Positions 31,467 through 42,789 of a stretch of DNA of 64,000 nucleotides are shown here, one piece after another. Source of the DNA: Reticulitermes speratus (taxonomy: Eukaryota; Arthropoda; Insecta; Blattodea; Rhinotermitidae); the NCBI GenBank assembly GCA_021186555.1, contig JAJKFL010000026.1, forward strand, positions 372,001 to 436,000, read 5' to 3'. Position numbers and translations under genes: made by a program. The first letter of the stretch is position 1, and each line of letters starts with the position of its first letter. The notes under the pieces were generated by a model. The model did no database searches. It worked only from the letters and a program-made list of their open reading frames with translations, and was not told where the DNA came from.

Positions 31467-32156
31467 TTTGCCCAGCCCACTGTAATTTGCTTTCCTGTAT
31501 CCTGGCAATGCTTCGTTCTACTTCGTCAAGCGTGACAGCAATTGGTTGCTCCTTGCCTTTACTGCACATAGCTAGAACACGACACTGCAGGCAAGGTGCG
31601 TCTTGTTACGTTGTGTGTTACGCACATTACGTCATAACACGCAATAGACACACTGCGGCAGACCGATTTTCGTTATATTTGATACAGCATGCATCTTAAA
31701 TGCACTGAAAATACTGCCAAAATTTCAAGCTCCTCTCTCTATATCCTGATAAGTTTTGACTGATAAGGACAGACAGACGGACACATTCCTTTACTGTACA
31801 GACAGTTTTATAAAGAACTGTGATAAATACCACGCTGAATTATCGATATGAAATCGCACCCTTTTTTTCCACACGCCAGTAGCCGAGCCGCCACTGACGT
31901 GTCCAGTCTGCTGCTGTACTTCCGGTCCACACAGCGAGCCCCTGACACTGACATCGCATTTCCGCTAACAGCAGGTACATGGAACAATTCTTGTGTGAGT
32001 CTGGTGTATTAATGACACGATATTTCAGAGAAGTCCTCTTTACATAGGTTTGTTGTCCTGAGATTAACAGGCGGCGAGCTCCACATGTTCCTACGCGCGG
32101 TTCACAAGGGACACATCAGCTTCGCCGTGTCAGCGTCAATGAACGTAATGAGGATA
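31467..32156. other. Non-coding gap with dispersed-repeat scraps
   Basis: GGACAGACAGACGGAC near 31768-31784, with the preceding AAATTTCAAGCTCC, resembles 40940-41010 (CCGTCCAGTGGGAGC, GGACGGACAGACAG), a motif common in arthropod dispersed repeats. Otherwise nothing. Confidence 0.4.
31881..31896 (-). mobile_element. Possible hAT transposon end (minus strand)
   Basis: Reversed: CAGTGGCGGCTCGGCT, matching 13 bases of 29051-29065. No matching target duplication is seen. Confidence 0.3.
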
Positions 32157-32430
32157 GTCTGTCTGTCTGTCTGTCTGTCACAAGCAAACAGGAATTTGGT
32201 GGAAAATCTTCAGGGAAAAAGACTATTTGGAAGACAAAGGCGTAGATGAGATGTTCATATTAAAATGCGGTAACTGTGGGATGGTGTGGGCAGTTCTGAT
32301 CTGGCTCAGGGCTGTGACAAGTCGCGGGCTGTTTTGGGTGCGGTACTGAACGTTCAGGTTCCATAAAATATGGAGACCTCCGAGCTGTTCAAGGACTCAG
32401 TCGGTTAGTTAGTTAGTTAGTTAGTTAGTG
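32157..32430 (+). mobile_element. LINE 3' end, TTAG-tail family
   Basis: After a short GTCT repeat (32157-32178), plus frames read ENLQGKRLFGRQRRR, then SSDLAQGCDKSRAVLGAVLN, then the NVQVP block and a tail of GTTAGTTAGTTAG (32402-32429). It corresponds to the last 80 or so codons plus 3' UTR of the family. Frames change several times. Confidence 0.68.
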
Positions 32431-32517
32431 CATTATCTGTTAGGATATTACAGCGCCTAATCTGGAGTGAATATCCCACTTTTGGAAGAAACTGGTGCCT
32501 CTAGAGTAAGTGGAGAT

Positions 32518-32600
32518 CTGAAGATGGAGAAGACAGTTTAGTTCGAAACGTCGGTAAATTATACTACCACATAATACTTCACATTCCACAAAACGTTAGC
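32518..32600 (+). ncRNA. Hammerhead-family copy
   Basis: CTGAAGATGGAGA, a loop, then TTCGAAACGTCGG (32542-32554) and the module TAAATTATACTACCACATAA ... CTTCACATTCCAC. Stem II is weak (GGA with TTC). The module matches that after the minus-strand copies at 63329 and 42273. Confidence 0.5.
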
Positions 32601-32616
32601 CTGCATTCATGTTTTG

Positions 32617-32630
32617 CAGTGGCGGATTTT
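32617..32630 (+). mobile_element. Possible hAT transposon end
   Basis: CAGTGGCGGATTTT is a third CAGTGGCGG terminus-like string. No partner end was found in the window. Confidence 0.22.
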
Positions 32631-32746
32631 GTAAACACACAAGAAAGACACGAAATTACTTTAAGGGCTGTCACATAACTAACTGAAGGTTTTCGTGGTT
32701 TTACTCAGTTCGTTCAGGCAAATATCGGCAGAATTATCCAAGTAGT

Positions 32747-33180
32747 CTACAATGATTACAGTGACTACAATGACTAAAGTGACTACAATGACTACAGTGA
32801 CTACAATGATTACAGTGACTACATGACTACAATGACTACAGTGACTACAATGACTACAGTAACTACAATGACTACAGTGACTACAATGACTAAAGTGACT
32901 ACAGTGACTACAATGACTACAGTGACTACAATGACTACAGTGACTACAATGATTACAGTGACTACATGACTACAATGACTACAGTGACTACAATGACTAC
33001 AGTGACTACAATGACTACAGTGACTACAATGACTAAAGTGACTACAGTGACTACAATGACTACAGTGACTACAATGACTACAGTGACTACAATGACTAGA
33101 GTGACTACAGTGACTAGAGTGACTACAGTGACTAGAGTGACTACAATGACTACAATGACTACAGTGACTAGTGACTATAA
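32747..33180 (+). repeat. 9-bp minisatellite (TGACTACAA / TGACTACAG)
   Basis: About 48 nonamers, mostly alternating in pairs. AATGATTACAGTGACTACAT recurs about 141 bp apart (near 32807 and 32947), so a block was duplicated. TAGAG variants gather at the right edge. Confidence 0.95.
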
Positions 33181-33249
33181 TGACTACCTAACACAGTCGC
33201 TGTCCTGCGCTACGCAGCACTACACGGACTGACAAAGAAGTTATTGTTG

Positions 33250-33460
33250 AGATCGTAACTAACTAACTAACTAACTAACGGATTAACCAACGCCATGGTG
33301 AAGAGTCCTTTTGAGAAGCTAGTAGTTCCTCAGCTATTCAAGAAATTCTTGTCATTTTGTGGGACCAGAGAGTTCATATCCGTATCTACAACAGCCCGAA
33401 ATTTGTTCCAACAATGAGCCAGATTAACCCACTCCACGCTCTCCATTTTCTTTCACTACA
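33250..33460 (-). mobile_element. LINE 3' end, TTAG-tail family (minus strand)
   Basis: Reversed, one frame reads VEWVNLAHCWNKFRAVVDTD then MNSLVPQNDKNFLNS, a stop, GTTSFSKRTLHHGVG, and the tail GTTAGTTAGTTAGTTAG. This is the clearest example of the terminal domain and tail of this family in the window. Confidence 0.78.
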
Positions 33461-33955
33461 ATCCAATCATCAATTGATATTACTAACAAATAAATTACTG
33501 TAATTCCCGCGGTGTCTCGGGCTGTACGAGAATTCCAACGCTACGTGTTTCGACTCTCCCCTGTGTTAACATGTGGAGGTTTCCTCCTCAGCACTTTGTC
33601 CCCCTACTGTGAGCTACGTCATCTCGGGCACACACTTGACTCGTGCTGGGGATGAAAACGTTCTGATCGGGGGGGGGGGGGGCACGAGGCTCAGTAAATA
33701 AATGATAATTGTAGACACGTGTATCAAATGCACACGTGCTCGCCCCCTGTAGCTATGCAATCAGCCTCCCACTTTCACTTCTCAGAATACAAAAATTACG
33801 ACATGTGCCTTGGAATTATGGCATTTGTATGTGGCCGGTCGGGTTGTGCCACGTGCGGTCCAAAATGGGGCACATGTAATGTGTACTGAGAACTGACAAG
33901 GAAACTGAGAATTTTGGTTGCGAAACCTCAAGAAAAACGCCTCCTTAGAAGCACC
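33461..33955. other. Non-coding gap with poly(G) tract
   Basis: A G14 tract lies at 33669-33682. No gene recognised. Confidence 0.5.
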
Positions 33956-35366
33956 AGGTTTGGTACATCGCAGAACTAGAGTACAGCTGGCTTACGTTAA
34001 AATAGGCCTTGGTACATCGCAGAACTAGAGTACAGCTACTGGCTGGCTTAGGTTAAAATAGGCCTTGGTACATTGCAGAACTAGAGTACAGCTACTGGCC
34101 GGCTTACGTTAAAATAGGCCTTGGTACATCGCAGAACTAGAGTACAGCTGGCTTACGTTAAAATAGGCCTTGGTACATCGCAGAACTAGAGTACAGCTAC
34201 TGGCTGGCTTACGTTAAAATAGGCCTTGGTACATCGCAGAACTAGAGTACAGCTACTGGCTGGCTTACGTTAAAATAGGCCTTGGTACATCGCAGAACTA
34301 GAGTACAGCTACTGGCTGGCTTACGTTAAAATAGGCCTTGGTACATCGCAGAACTAGAGTACAGCTACTGGCCGGCTTACGTTAAAATAGGCCTTGGTAC
34401 ATCGCAATACTAGAGTACAGCTACTGGCCGGCTTACGTTAAAATAGGCCTTGGTACATCGCAGAACTAGAGTACAGCTACTGGCCGGCTTACGTTAAAAT
34501 AGGCCTTGGTACATCGCAGAACTAGAGTACAGCTGGCTTACGTTAAAATAGGCCTTGGTACATCGCAGAACTAGAGTACAGCTACTGGCCGGCTTACGTT
34601 AAAATAGGCCTTGGTACATCGCAGAACTAGAGTACAGCTACTGGCTGGCTTAGGTTAAAATAGGCCTTGGTACATCGCAGAACTAGAGTACAGCTACTGG
34701 CTGGCTTAGGTTAAAATAGGCCTTGGTACATCGCAGAACTAGAGTACAGCTACTGGCCGGCTTACGTTAAAATAGGCCTTGGTACATCGCAGAACTAGAG
34801 TACAGCTACTGGCCGGCTTACGTTAAAATAGGCCTTGGTGCATCGCAGAACTAGAGTACAGCTACTGGCTGGCTTACGTTAAAATAGGCCTTGGTACATC
34901 GCAGAACTAGAGTACAGCTACTGGCCGGCTTACGTTAAAATAGGCCTTGGTACATCGCAGAACTAGAGTACAGCTGGCTTACGTTAAAATAGGCCTTGGT
35001 ACATCGCAGAACTAGAGTACAGCTACTGGCCGGCTTACGTTAAAATAGGCCTTGGTACATCGCAGAACTAGAGTACAGCTACTGGCTGGCTTACGTTAAA
35101 ATAGGCCTTGGTACATCGCAGAACTAGAGTACAGCTGGCTTACGTTAAAATAGGCCTTGGTACATCGCAGAACTAGAGTACAGCTACTGGCTGGCTTACG
35201 TTAAAATAGACCTTGGTACATCGCAGAACTAGAGTACAGCTACTGGCTGGCTTAGGTTAAAATAGGCCTTGGTACATCGCAGAACTAGAGTACAGCTACT
35301 GGCCGGCTTACGTTAAAATAGGCCTTGGTACATCGCAGAACTAGAGTACAGCTAGCTTACGTTAAA
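33956..35366 (+). repeat. 56/49-bp minisatellite array (about 26 copies)
   Basis: The unit begins GTACATCGCAGAACTAGAGT, continues ACAGCTACTGGCTGGCTTAC and ends GTTAAAATAGGCCTTG. Six copies lack seven bases in ACAGCTACTGGCTGGCTT (becoming ACAGCTGGCTT), a deletion between short CT(A/G)GC-type repeats. GGCTGG/GGCCGG is the other main variant. Confidence 0.96.
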
Positions 35367-35526
35367 AGTGTAATCAAACAATACAATATATTATTTTATC
35401 TGACAATTGGCATCGCTTCTCACTCAGGAGGTTTTACCTCACGGCAAGCAACGTATCACTCGCCGATACTCCACTCTGCCATCAGTCGGGGTTCTCTCCT
35501 TTCAGATTAATGTATTAAAGCGAATA
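35367..35526. other. Short unique stretch before the Tigger element
   Basis: No feature recognised; a plus frame here is open by chance. Confidence 0.45.
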
Positions 35527-36185
35527 CAGGTAGCCCTCGATTTGCGCCGTTTCAGAATAACGCCGATTTTGAAACCAGGAGTTCAAAAAGTGGGGAAAAT
35601 ATATTTCAGTATTACTTATAAAGTTTTACAACTGCTTCTTATATTATATCGTAATTCTTACATCGCTGATGGAAGAGGAAGAGGAGGACAGAAAGGAAGA
35701 AGAACTTCCTCTACGTAAACTGAAGACAAGCGATCTCCAGCTCATCCTCTCAGACATAAACTGGCTGAAGAATTCTGCGAGATTGACCGCGACTGGGAGC
35801 GGAGAGCTACAGCGCAGAGGAGCGTTATGGCGTCCGTGAGGCCTTATCGTGACATTTTGATAGAAAGGAACAAGAAATCACGACAGTCCACACTGCGTGC
35901 TTTCTTTAAAAACGTGACGATCCTCAACCAGTGACTTCGTCACAGAACTAACGCTGTTTCATTACGCCATTGCCGGCTGTAAGTGTACAAAATATAATTT
36001 TAAATCCCCTTTATTATATTTACGTTATTTCAGAGCTTTAAATACAACGTCATTATATTACTCGACAATGTTTGGGTGCCGCGAACGCATGTCATTGACT
36101 TCCCATTAATTTACTTTATAAAATCCTTTCAATTTACGCCGATTCGTCCAGAAACGCATCCCCGGCGTAAGTCGAGGGCTACCTG
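35527..36185 (+). mobile_element. Tigger/pogo-type DNA transposon, internally deleted
   Basis: Terminal inverted repeats start CAGGTAGCCCTCGA at both ends (left 35527; right end at 36185 on the other strand) and continue with ACGCCG similarity. A TA target duplication flanks it (35525-35526 and 36186-36187). This end sequence and TA choice fit Tigger/pogo elements of the Tc1/mariner superfamily. At 659 bp it is far shorter than the 2-3 kb of an autonomous copy; the DDE catalytic region is missing and only the transposase C-terminus is left. Confidence 0.85.
35669..35934 (+). pseudogene. Remnant of Tigger transposase C-terminus
   Basis: An acidic stretch (MEEEEEDRKEEEL) and then KLKTSDLQLILSDINWLKN are read in one frame. 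A second frame, open from 35719, gives FCEIDRDWERRATAQ, MASVRPYRDILIERNKKSRQ and STLRAFFKNVTILNQ before TGA at 35932. The closing STLRAFF matches the QTTLDAFF-type end of Tigger and jerky-like transposases. One frame change separates the two pieces and everything upstream is gone, so there is no transposase activity. Confidence 0.78.
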
Positions 36186-36187
36186 TA

Positions 36188-36411
36188 CCGTTATTCATAT
36201 CTTTACGCACCGCATTTAAAGAAGGCGCAGGAAATATTAGCCTTCGCCTCGCACACACACGTTACATGTAACGAACACGTCGCAGCTTTATAAGCTGAGC
36301 CGACGGGAAGTGACTATCAACAGTTGTCAGATAAAATAATGTTCGTTGTGTACGCCTTATGTAAATACGAATTGTAAGCAACCGGCTCTGCAGACCACCC
36401 AGCCTCATATT
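36188..36411. other. Short non-coding stretch
   Basis: Nothing recognised. Confidence 0.45.
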
Positions 36412-36540
36412 CAATGGGTACTGGGGGGTAAAGAAGCCGGGGCGTGAAGCTGACCACTCATCAGCATCTATTTCCGAGGTTAAGAATGGGTGGAGTTATA
36501 CCTCTGCTCCCTGTACATGCCTTCATGTTCTGTACAGCGA
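36412..36540 (+). mobile_element. SINE family A fragment
   Basis: GGGTACTGGGGGGTAAAGAA, CCGGGGCGTGAAGCTGACCA, then ATTTCCGAGGTTAAGAATGG and TATACCTCTGCTCC. Head and tail are missing. Confidence 0.68.
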
Positions 36541-36639
36541 CTACTCTAATTCTTTACGTTTGAAGTGTAAACAAAAGTCACAGACTTGAATTGAAAGTAC
36601 TTGAGACTGAGTGCTGAGAATGGGACTGACTGACAGTAG

Positions 36640-38745
36640 GAAGGGAATGTACGTACTGCAACACTGAGATATGACGTACTGGCAACTGAATATGTACGTA
36701 CTGGCAACACTGACATATGTACGTACTGCAACACTGAGATAGTACGTACTGGCAACACTGAGATAGTACGTACTAGCAACACTGAGATATGTACGTACTG
36801 GCAACACTGACATGTACGTACTAGCAACACTGAGATATGTACGTACTGGCAACACTGGAGATGTAGTCTGGCAAACTGACAATGTCGTACTAGCAACACT
36901 GAATATGTACGTACTGGCAACACTGAGATATGTACGTACTGGCAACACTGACATATGTACGTACTAGCAACACTGAGATATGTACGTACTGGCAACACTG
37001 AGATAGTACGTACTGGCAACACTGAATATGTACGTACTGCAACAATGAGATAGTACGTACTGGCAACACTGAGATATGTACGTACTGGCAACACTGAGAT
37101 ATGTACGTACTGGCAACACTGAGATACGTAAGTACTGGCAACACTGAGATACGTACGTATGGCACACTGAGATACGTACTACTGGCAACACTGAGATACG
37201 TACGTACTGGCAACACTGAGATATGTACGTACTGGCAACACTGAGATATGTACGTACTGGCAACACTGACATATGTACGTACTAGCAACACTGAGATATG
37301 TACGTACTGGCAACACTGAGATATGTACGTACTGGCAACACTGACATATGTACGTACTGGCAACACTGAGATAGTACGTACTGGCAACACTGAGATACGT
37401 ACGTACTGGCAACACTGAGATACGTACGTACTGGCAACACTGAGATAGTACGTACTGGCAACACTGAGATACGTACGTACTGGCAACACTGAATATGTAC
37501 GTACTGGCAACACTGAGATATGTACGTACTGGCAACACTGAGATATGTACGTAGTGGCAACACTGAGATATGTACGTACTGGCAACACTGAGATATGTAC
37601 GTACTGGCAACACTACATATGTACGTACTGGCAACACTGAGATATGTACGTACTGGCAACACTGAGATATGTACGTACTGGCAACACTGAGATATGTACG
37701 TACTGGCAACACTGACATATGTACGTACTGGCAACACTGACATATGTACGTACTAGGCAACACTGAGATATGTACGTACTGGCAACACTGAGAGATGTAC
37801 GTACTGGCAACACTGACATATGTACGTACTGAGCAACACTGAGATATGTACGTACTGGCAACACTGAGATTGTACGTACTGGCAACACTGACATATGTAC
37901 GTACTAGCAACACTGAGATATGTACGTACTGGCAACACTGAGATATGTACGTACTGGCAACACTGACATATGTACGTACTAGCAACACTGAGATATGTAC
38001 GTACTGGCAACACTGAGATATGTACGTACTGCAACACTGACATATGTACGTACTGGCACACTGAGATAGTCGTACTGGCAACACTGAGATACGTACGTAC
38101 TGGCAACACTGAGATACGTACGTACTGCAACACTGAGATATGTAGTACTGGCAACACTGAGATATGTACGTACTGCAACACTGAGATATGTACGACTGGC
38201 ACACTGCTATGACGTACTAGCAACACGAGATAGTACGTACTGGCAACTGAGATATGTACGTACTGGCAACTACTGACATATGTACGTACTGGCAACACTG
38301 AGTACGTACGTACTGCAACACTAGATTGTACGTACTGGCAACACGGATAGTACATAAATGCAAACTGAGATACTGTATGGCAACTACAGTAGCGTACTAC
38401 TGGCAACATGGATATGTACGTACTAGGCAACACGAGATATGTACAGTACTGCAACACTGATATGTACGTATGGCACACTGGATATGTACTACTGCAACAC
38501 TGAGATATGTACGTATGCAACACTGAGATATGTACGTACTGGCAACACTGAGATAGTACGTACTGGCAACATGAAAATGTACGTACTGGCAACACTGAAT
38601 ATGTACGTACTGGGACACTGGGGAATGTACGTACTGGCAACACTGAGAAGTACGTATGCAACACTGAGATATGTACGTACTGGCAACACTGGATTGTACG
38701 TACAGCAACATGAGTTGTACGTACTGAACACTGAGAGTTAATGTA
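36640..38745 (-). repeat. 25-bp minisatellite array, indel-rich (about 84 copies)
   Basis: The unit on the plus strand is CACTGAGATATGTACGTACT plus GGCAA. GAGATATG, GAGATACG, GACATATG and GAGATAG variants mix throughout. Small deletions are frequent, worst in 38040-38745. TACGTA is palindromic. Minus-strand frames of up to about 360 codons result from the missing stops in the unit; no gene. Confidence 0.94.
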
Positions 38746-38769
38746 CGTACTAAGCATAACAGCTGTGAA

Positions 38770-40178
38770 TGTTACGTAGCTGGCAACATAACAAAGGCTG
38801 TAGATGTTGACAGCTAACGTAAAGTAACATAACATAGCTGTTGGATGTTACAGCTAGCGGGTACATAACATAACATAGCTGTTGGATGTTACAGCTAGCG
38901 TTACATAACATAACATAGCTTGATGTTACAGCTAGCGTACAAATAATAGCTGTTGGATGTTACAGTACGTCATATAGCTGTTGGATGTACATACTACATA
39001 ACATAACATAGCTGTTGGATGTTACAGCTAGCGTACATAACATAACATAGCTGTTGGATGTTACAGCTAGCGTACATAACATAACATAGCTGTTGGATGT
39101 TACAGCTAGCGGTACATAACATAACATAGCTGTTGGATGTTACAGCTAGCGGTACATAACATAACATAGCTGTTGGATGTTACAGCTAGCGGTACATAAC
39201 ATAACATAGCTGTTGGATGTTACAGCTAGCGGTACATAACATAACATAGCTGTTGGATGTTACAGCTAGCGGTACATAACATAACATAGCTGTTGGATGT
39301 TACAGCTAGCGTTACATAACATAACATAGCGTTGGATGTTACAGCTAGCGGTACATAACATAACATAGCTGTTGGATGTTACAGCTAGCGGTACATAACA
39401 TAACATAGCTGTTGGATGTTACAGCTAGCGGTTACATAACATAACATAGCTGTTGGATGTTACAGCTAGCGTTACATAACATAACATAGCTGTTGGATGT
39501 TACAGCTAGCGTACATAACATAACATAGCTGTTGGATGTTACAGCTAGCGTTACATAACATAACATAGCTGTTGGATGTTACAGCTAGCGTTACATAACA
39601 TAACATAGCTGTTGGATGTTACAGCAGCGGTACATAACATAACATAGCTGTTGGATGTTACAGCTAGCGTACATAACATAACATAGCTGTTGGATGTTAC
39701 AGCCAGCGGTACATAACATAACATAGCTGTTGGATGTTAAGCTAGCGTTACATAACATAACATAGCTGTTGGATGTTACAGCAGCGGTACATAACATAAC
39801 ATAGCTGTTGGATGTTACAGCTAGGTACATAACAAACATAGCTGTTGGATGTTACAGCCAGCGTACATAACATAACATAGCTGTTGGATGTTACAGCAGC
39901 GGTACATAACATAACATAGCTGTTGGATGTTACAGCTAGCGGTACATAACATAACATAGCGTTTGGATGTTACAGCTAGCGTTACATAACATAACATAGC
40001 TGTTGGATGTTACAGCAGCGTACATAACATAACATAGCTGTTGGATGTTACAGCTAGCGTTCAACATAAATAGCTGTTGATGTTCACAGTACATACATAA
40101 CTGTGTTGGATGTTACAGCTAGCGTACATAACATAACATACTGTTGGTGTTACAGCCAGCGTTACATAACATAACCAC
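38770..40178 (+). repeat. 40-bp minisatellite array (about 34 copies)
   Basis: The unit begins ACATAGCTGTTGGATGTTAC and ends AGCTAGCGGTACATAACATA. AGCTGT and ACAGCT make a six-base inverted repeat. GCGGT/GCGTT/GCGT variants and small deletions are scattered, with heavier damage at 38940-39000 and 40060-40145. Confidence 0.95.
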
Positions 40179-41066
40179 TGGACTTAAAGTGTTAATGCAC
40201 TACGAATATAGCACAGCGGCAATGCATAGCAGTGCACTTAGAATTCCTTTGGCAAGCAGAACCTAATGATGCAGTCAGCTCAGCTCAGCAGCTCCAGACT
40301 ATTTCCACCTTTAAAAGCTTTCTTGTTTTGCCACCTTCTTTATCCGTTTATTCCTTTCAGTCTCCGTCTCTCGTGCTTTAGCACTTCTTCCACTCTCCTG
40401 TACGCACCATTACCCTTTACAGCCCCGACAGTGTAACAACTGACGTCACGTTACTGAAAACACAGTGAAAAAATATTTTCCTCAGACACTGGTTCATTCT
40501 GTCTCAAATCGATTTACGTGCACAAAACTTCAGTCTAGTATGTAAATGTAAAGAGGAGAGGCACTGTAAGTATCTACGTGACATTGAGGCGCGTTCGCTT
40601 AACCATTGTCGCCGTGGAATAGCAATAAATATAACATATTCTGTGTGTGTGTCTGTAGCCTTAGTTATCTAGCATGCAAAGCGCATGCGCCGTAATATAT
40701 TGTCGTCTGTGGCCCGTCCGGCTGTACCATATTTTTTCCACATTATTTCATAAACGGTACGATTTTGGGAAAAAAGTTATTGAACATAAAATGTGTGTTT
40801 TGTATTTTCTGTACAATTTTTCTGACACATTGCCATCCTAAACAGAATTCAGCGATATAATGTCCATATGTCTTCATGTGAAGTACCCGCTATGCTTGTA
40901 AGATTTCAATGAAACTTGAATTTTGTTCACAGTTTTCCGAAAAATACTCGAAAATCAAATTTCATGAAAATCCGTCCAGTGGGAGCCGAGTTGTTCCATG
41001 CGGACGGACAGACAGACTTGATGAAGCTAATAGTGGCTTTTCGCGATTTTTCGAACGCGCCTAAGA
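40179..41066. other. Unique non-coding stretch
   Basis: No host gene is recognised over nearly 900 bp. At 40960-41010 an ATGAAAATCCGTCCAGTGGG then GGACGGACAGACAG string resembles a common arthropod dispersed-repeat motif; the frame through it (40916-41125) runs into a SINE and is not a gene. Confidence 0.5.
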
Positions 41067-41230
41067 AGGTAAAGTTGGCCCTGAAGGCATGTAACGTGAG
41101 TGGAAGTACAGTACCTCGGTACTAGATGGACGTCAGTGCCTAGCTTCACGCTCCAGCCCCATTAATCAGAGGAGTGGGTGGAGCCCTGACCCGAACTGGA
41201 CGGTTTTCGAGAAGAAAGAAATTTCTTTCC
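41067..41230 (-). mobile_element. SINE family A copy (minus strand)
   Basis: Reversed: GGGGCTGGAGCGTGAAGCTA, GGCACTGACGTCC, TCTAGTACCGAGGTACTG, and an end of GGGCCAACTTTACCTT. The body is diverged but the 3' end of the family is present. Confidence 0.62.
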
Positions 41231-41327
41231 CACGGGATTCAAAGACAGGATCATCTAGCGCTTAGCCTAGCCACAATAGTGACTGAGCTATCAGTCTAAG
41301 TAAGTTGCGTGCAAGATACAGAGGAAG

Positions 41328-42155
41328 GGTAACTAATGGCTACGGGCAGGTTACCACAACGGTAACTAATGGCTACGGGCAGGTTACCACAACGGTAACT
41401 AATGGCTGCGGGCAGGTTACCACAACGGTAACTAATGGCTACGGGCAGGTTACCACAACGGTAACTAATGGCTACGGGCAGGTTACCACAACGGTAACTA
41501 ATGGCTGCGGGCAGGTTACCACAACGGTAACTAATGGCTACGGGCAGGTTACCACAACGGTAACTAATGGCTGCGGGCAGGTTACCACAACGGTAACTAA
41601 TGGCTACGGGCAGGTTACCACAACGGTAACTAATGGCTACGGGCAGGTTACCACAACGGTAACTAATGGCTAGGGCAGGTTACCACAACGGTAACTAATG
41701 GCTACGGGCAGGTTACCACAACGGTAACTAATGGCTACGGGCAGGTTACCACAACGGTAACTAATGGCTGCGGGCAGGTTACCACAACGGTAACTAATGG
41801 CTACGGGCAGGTTACCACAACGGTAACTAATGGCTGCGGGCAGGTTACCACAACGGTAACTAATGGCTACGGGCAGGTTACCACAACGGTAACTAATGGC
41901 TACGGGCAGGTTACCACAACGGTAACTAATGGCTAGGGCAGGTTACCACAAAGGTAACTAATGGCTACGGGCAGGTTACCACAACGGTAACTAATGGCTA
42001 CGGGCAGGTTACTACAACGGTAACTAATGGCTACGGGCAGGTTACCACAACGGTAACTAGTGGCTACGGGCAGGTTACCACAACGGTAACTAATGGCTAC
42101 GGGCAGGTTACCACAACGGTATCTAATGGCTACGGGCAGGTTACCACAACGGTAG
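41328..42155 (+). repeat. 33-bp minisatellite array (about 25 copies)
   Basis: The unit begins GGTAACTAATGGCTACGGGC and ends AGGTTACCACAAC, period 33 bp. GTTACC and GGTAAC form a six-base hairpin stem across ACAAC. TAC/TGC and a one-base-deleted TAGGGC unit label the copies: units 4-11 and units 12-19 have the same order of labels, an eight-unit higher-order repeat of 263 bp. Confidence 0.96.
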
Positions 42156-42239
42156 CACCTGTAACTGCATTCCGAATTGTGCATTGCGATTATCGATAGC
42201 GTGCCTTTTATTCCTACGGAAAATTCCACAATTTCTTAG
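42156..42239. other. Short non-coding stretch
   Basis: Nothing recognised. Confidence 0.4.
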
Positions 42240-42303
42240 AGGTTACGCTGTGTGGACTACTGAGTAGTGACAGACGTTTCGGAATATTCTGTCCCCATAA
42301 AAA
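42240..42303 (-). ncRNA. Hammerhead-family copy (minus strand)
   Basis: Reversed: GGGGACAGAATATTCCGAAA with CGTCTG, then CACTACTCAGTAGTCCACAC and AGCGTAACCTCTAAGAAAT, the family's module. The CTGANGA box is not recognisable. Confidence 0.45.
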
Positions 42304-42671
42304 TGTCAAATATCCAACTCTACTCCGAAATATCAGTAGATATTAGATAGTCATTCACCATAACGCCCCATAATCTCCCTTAACACGCTATGAAAATCTA
42401 AATTGTATCACTACAAGATACTTAGAGCTTTGCTTTACATAAATGTCGTAAGGACAGTCAGCTTACGAAGGCTTTACAGACAGCAGTGTACCCCTCTATT
42501 GTTATATGTCCCCTTCTAGCGCACTTCCCTCCAGTCACTTAGCATTTATATTGACAGCGATGTTGACAGTGACAGTTGTCAGTGGCAGTTGACAGTGACA
42601 GTTGTCAGTGGCAAAATAGAACGGCTGGAGAGGGGGGGATTTCAGCAGCACGGAGCAGTAACACTTTGGTA
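42304..42671. other. Non-coding gap with short GACAGTTGTCAGTGGCAGTT repeats
   Basis: AGTGACAGTTGTCAGTGGCA is present about twice at 42572-42614. Otherwise unremarkable. Confidence 0.5.
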
Positions 42672-42749
42672 TGTACAATCAACATGTACAATCAACATGT
42701 ACAATCAACATGTACAATCAACATGTACAATCAACATGTACAATCAACA
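42672..42749 (+). repeat. 13-bp tandem (6 copies)
   Basis: ATGTACAATCAAC, six perfect copies in a row. Confidence 0.95.
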
Positions 42750-42789
42750 TCCCACCACAGGCAGGACATCTTTCCGTTGCCTTAGCATA

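Noticed and set aside
36541-38835. Minus-strand frames of 100-360 codons rich in Tyr, Val and Cys
   Set aside because: Repeated reading of the 25-bp unit through indels.
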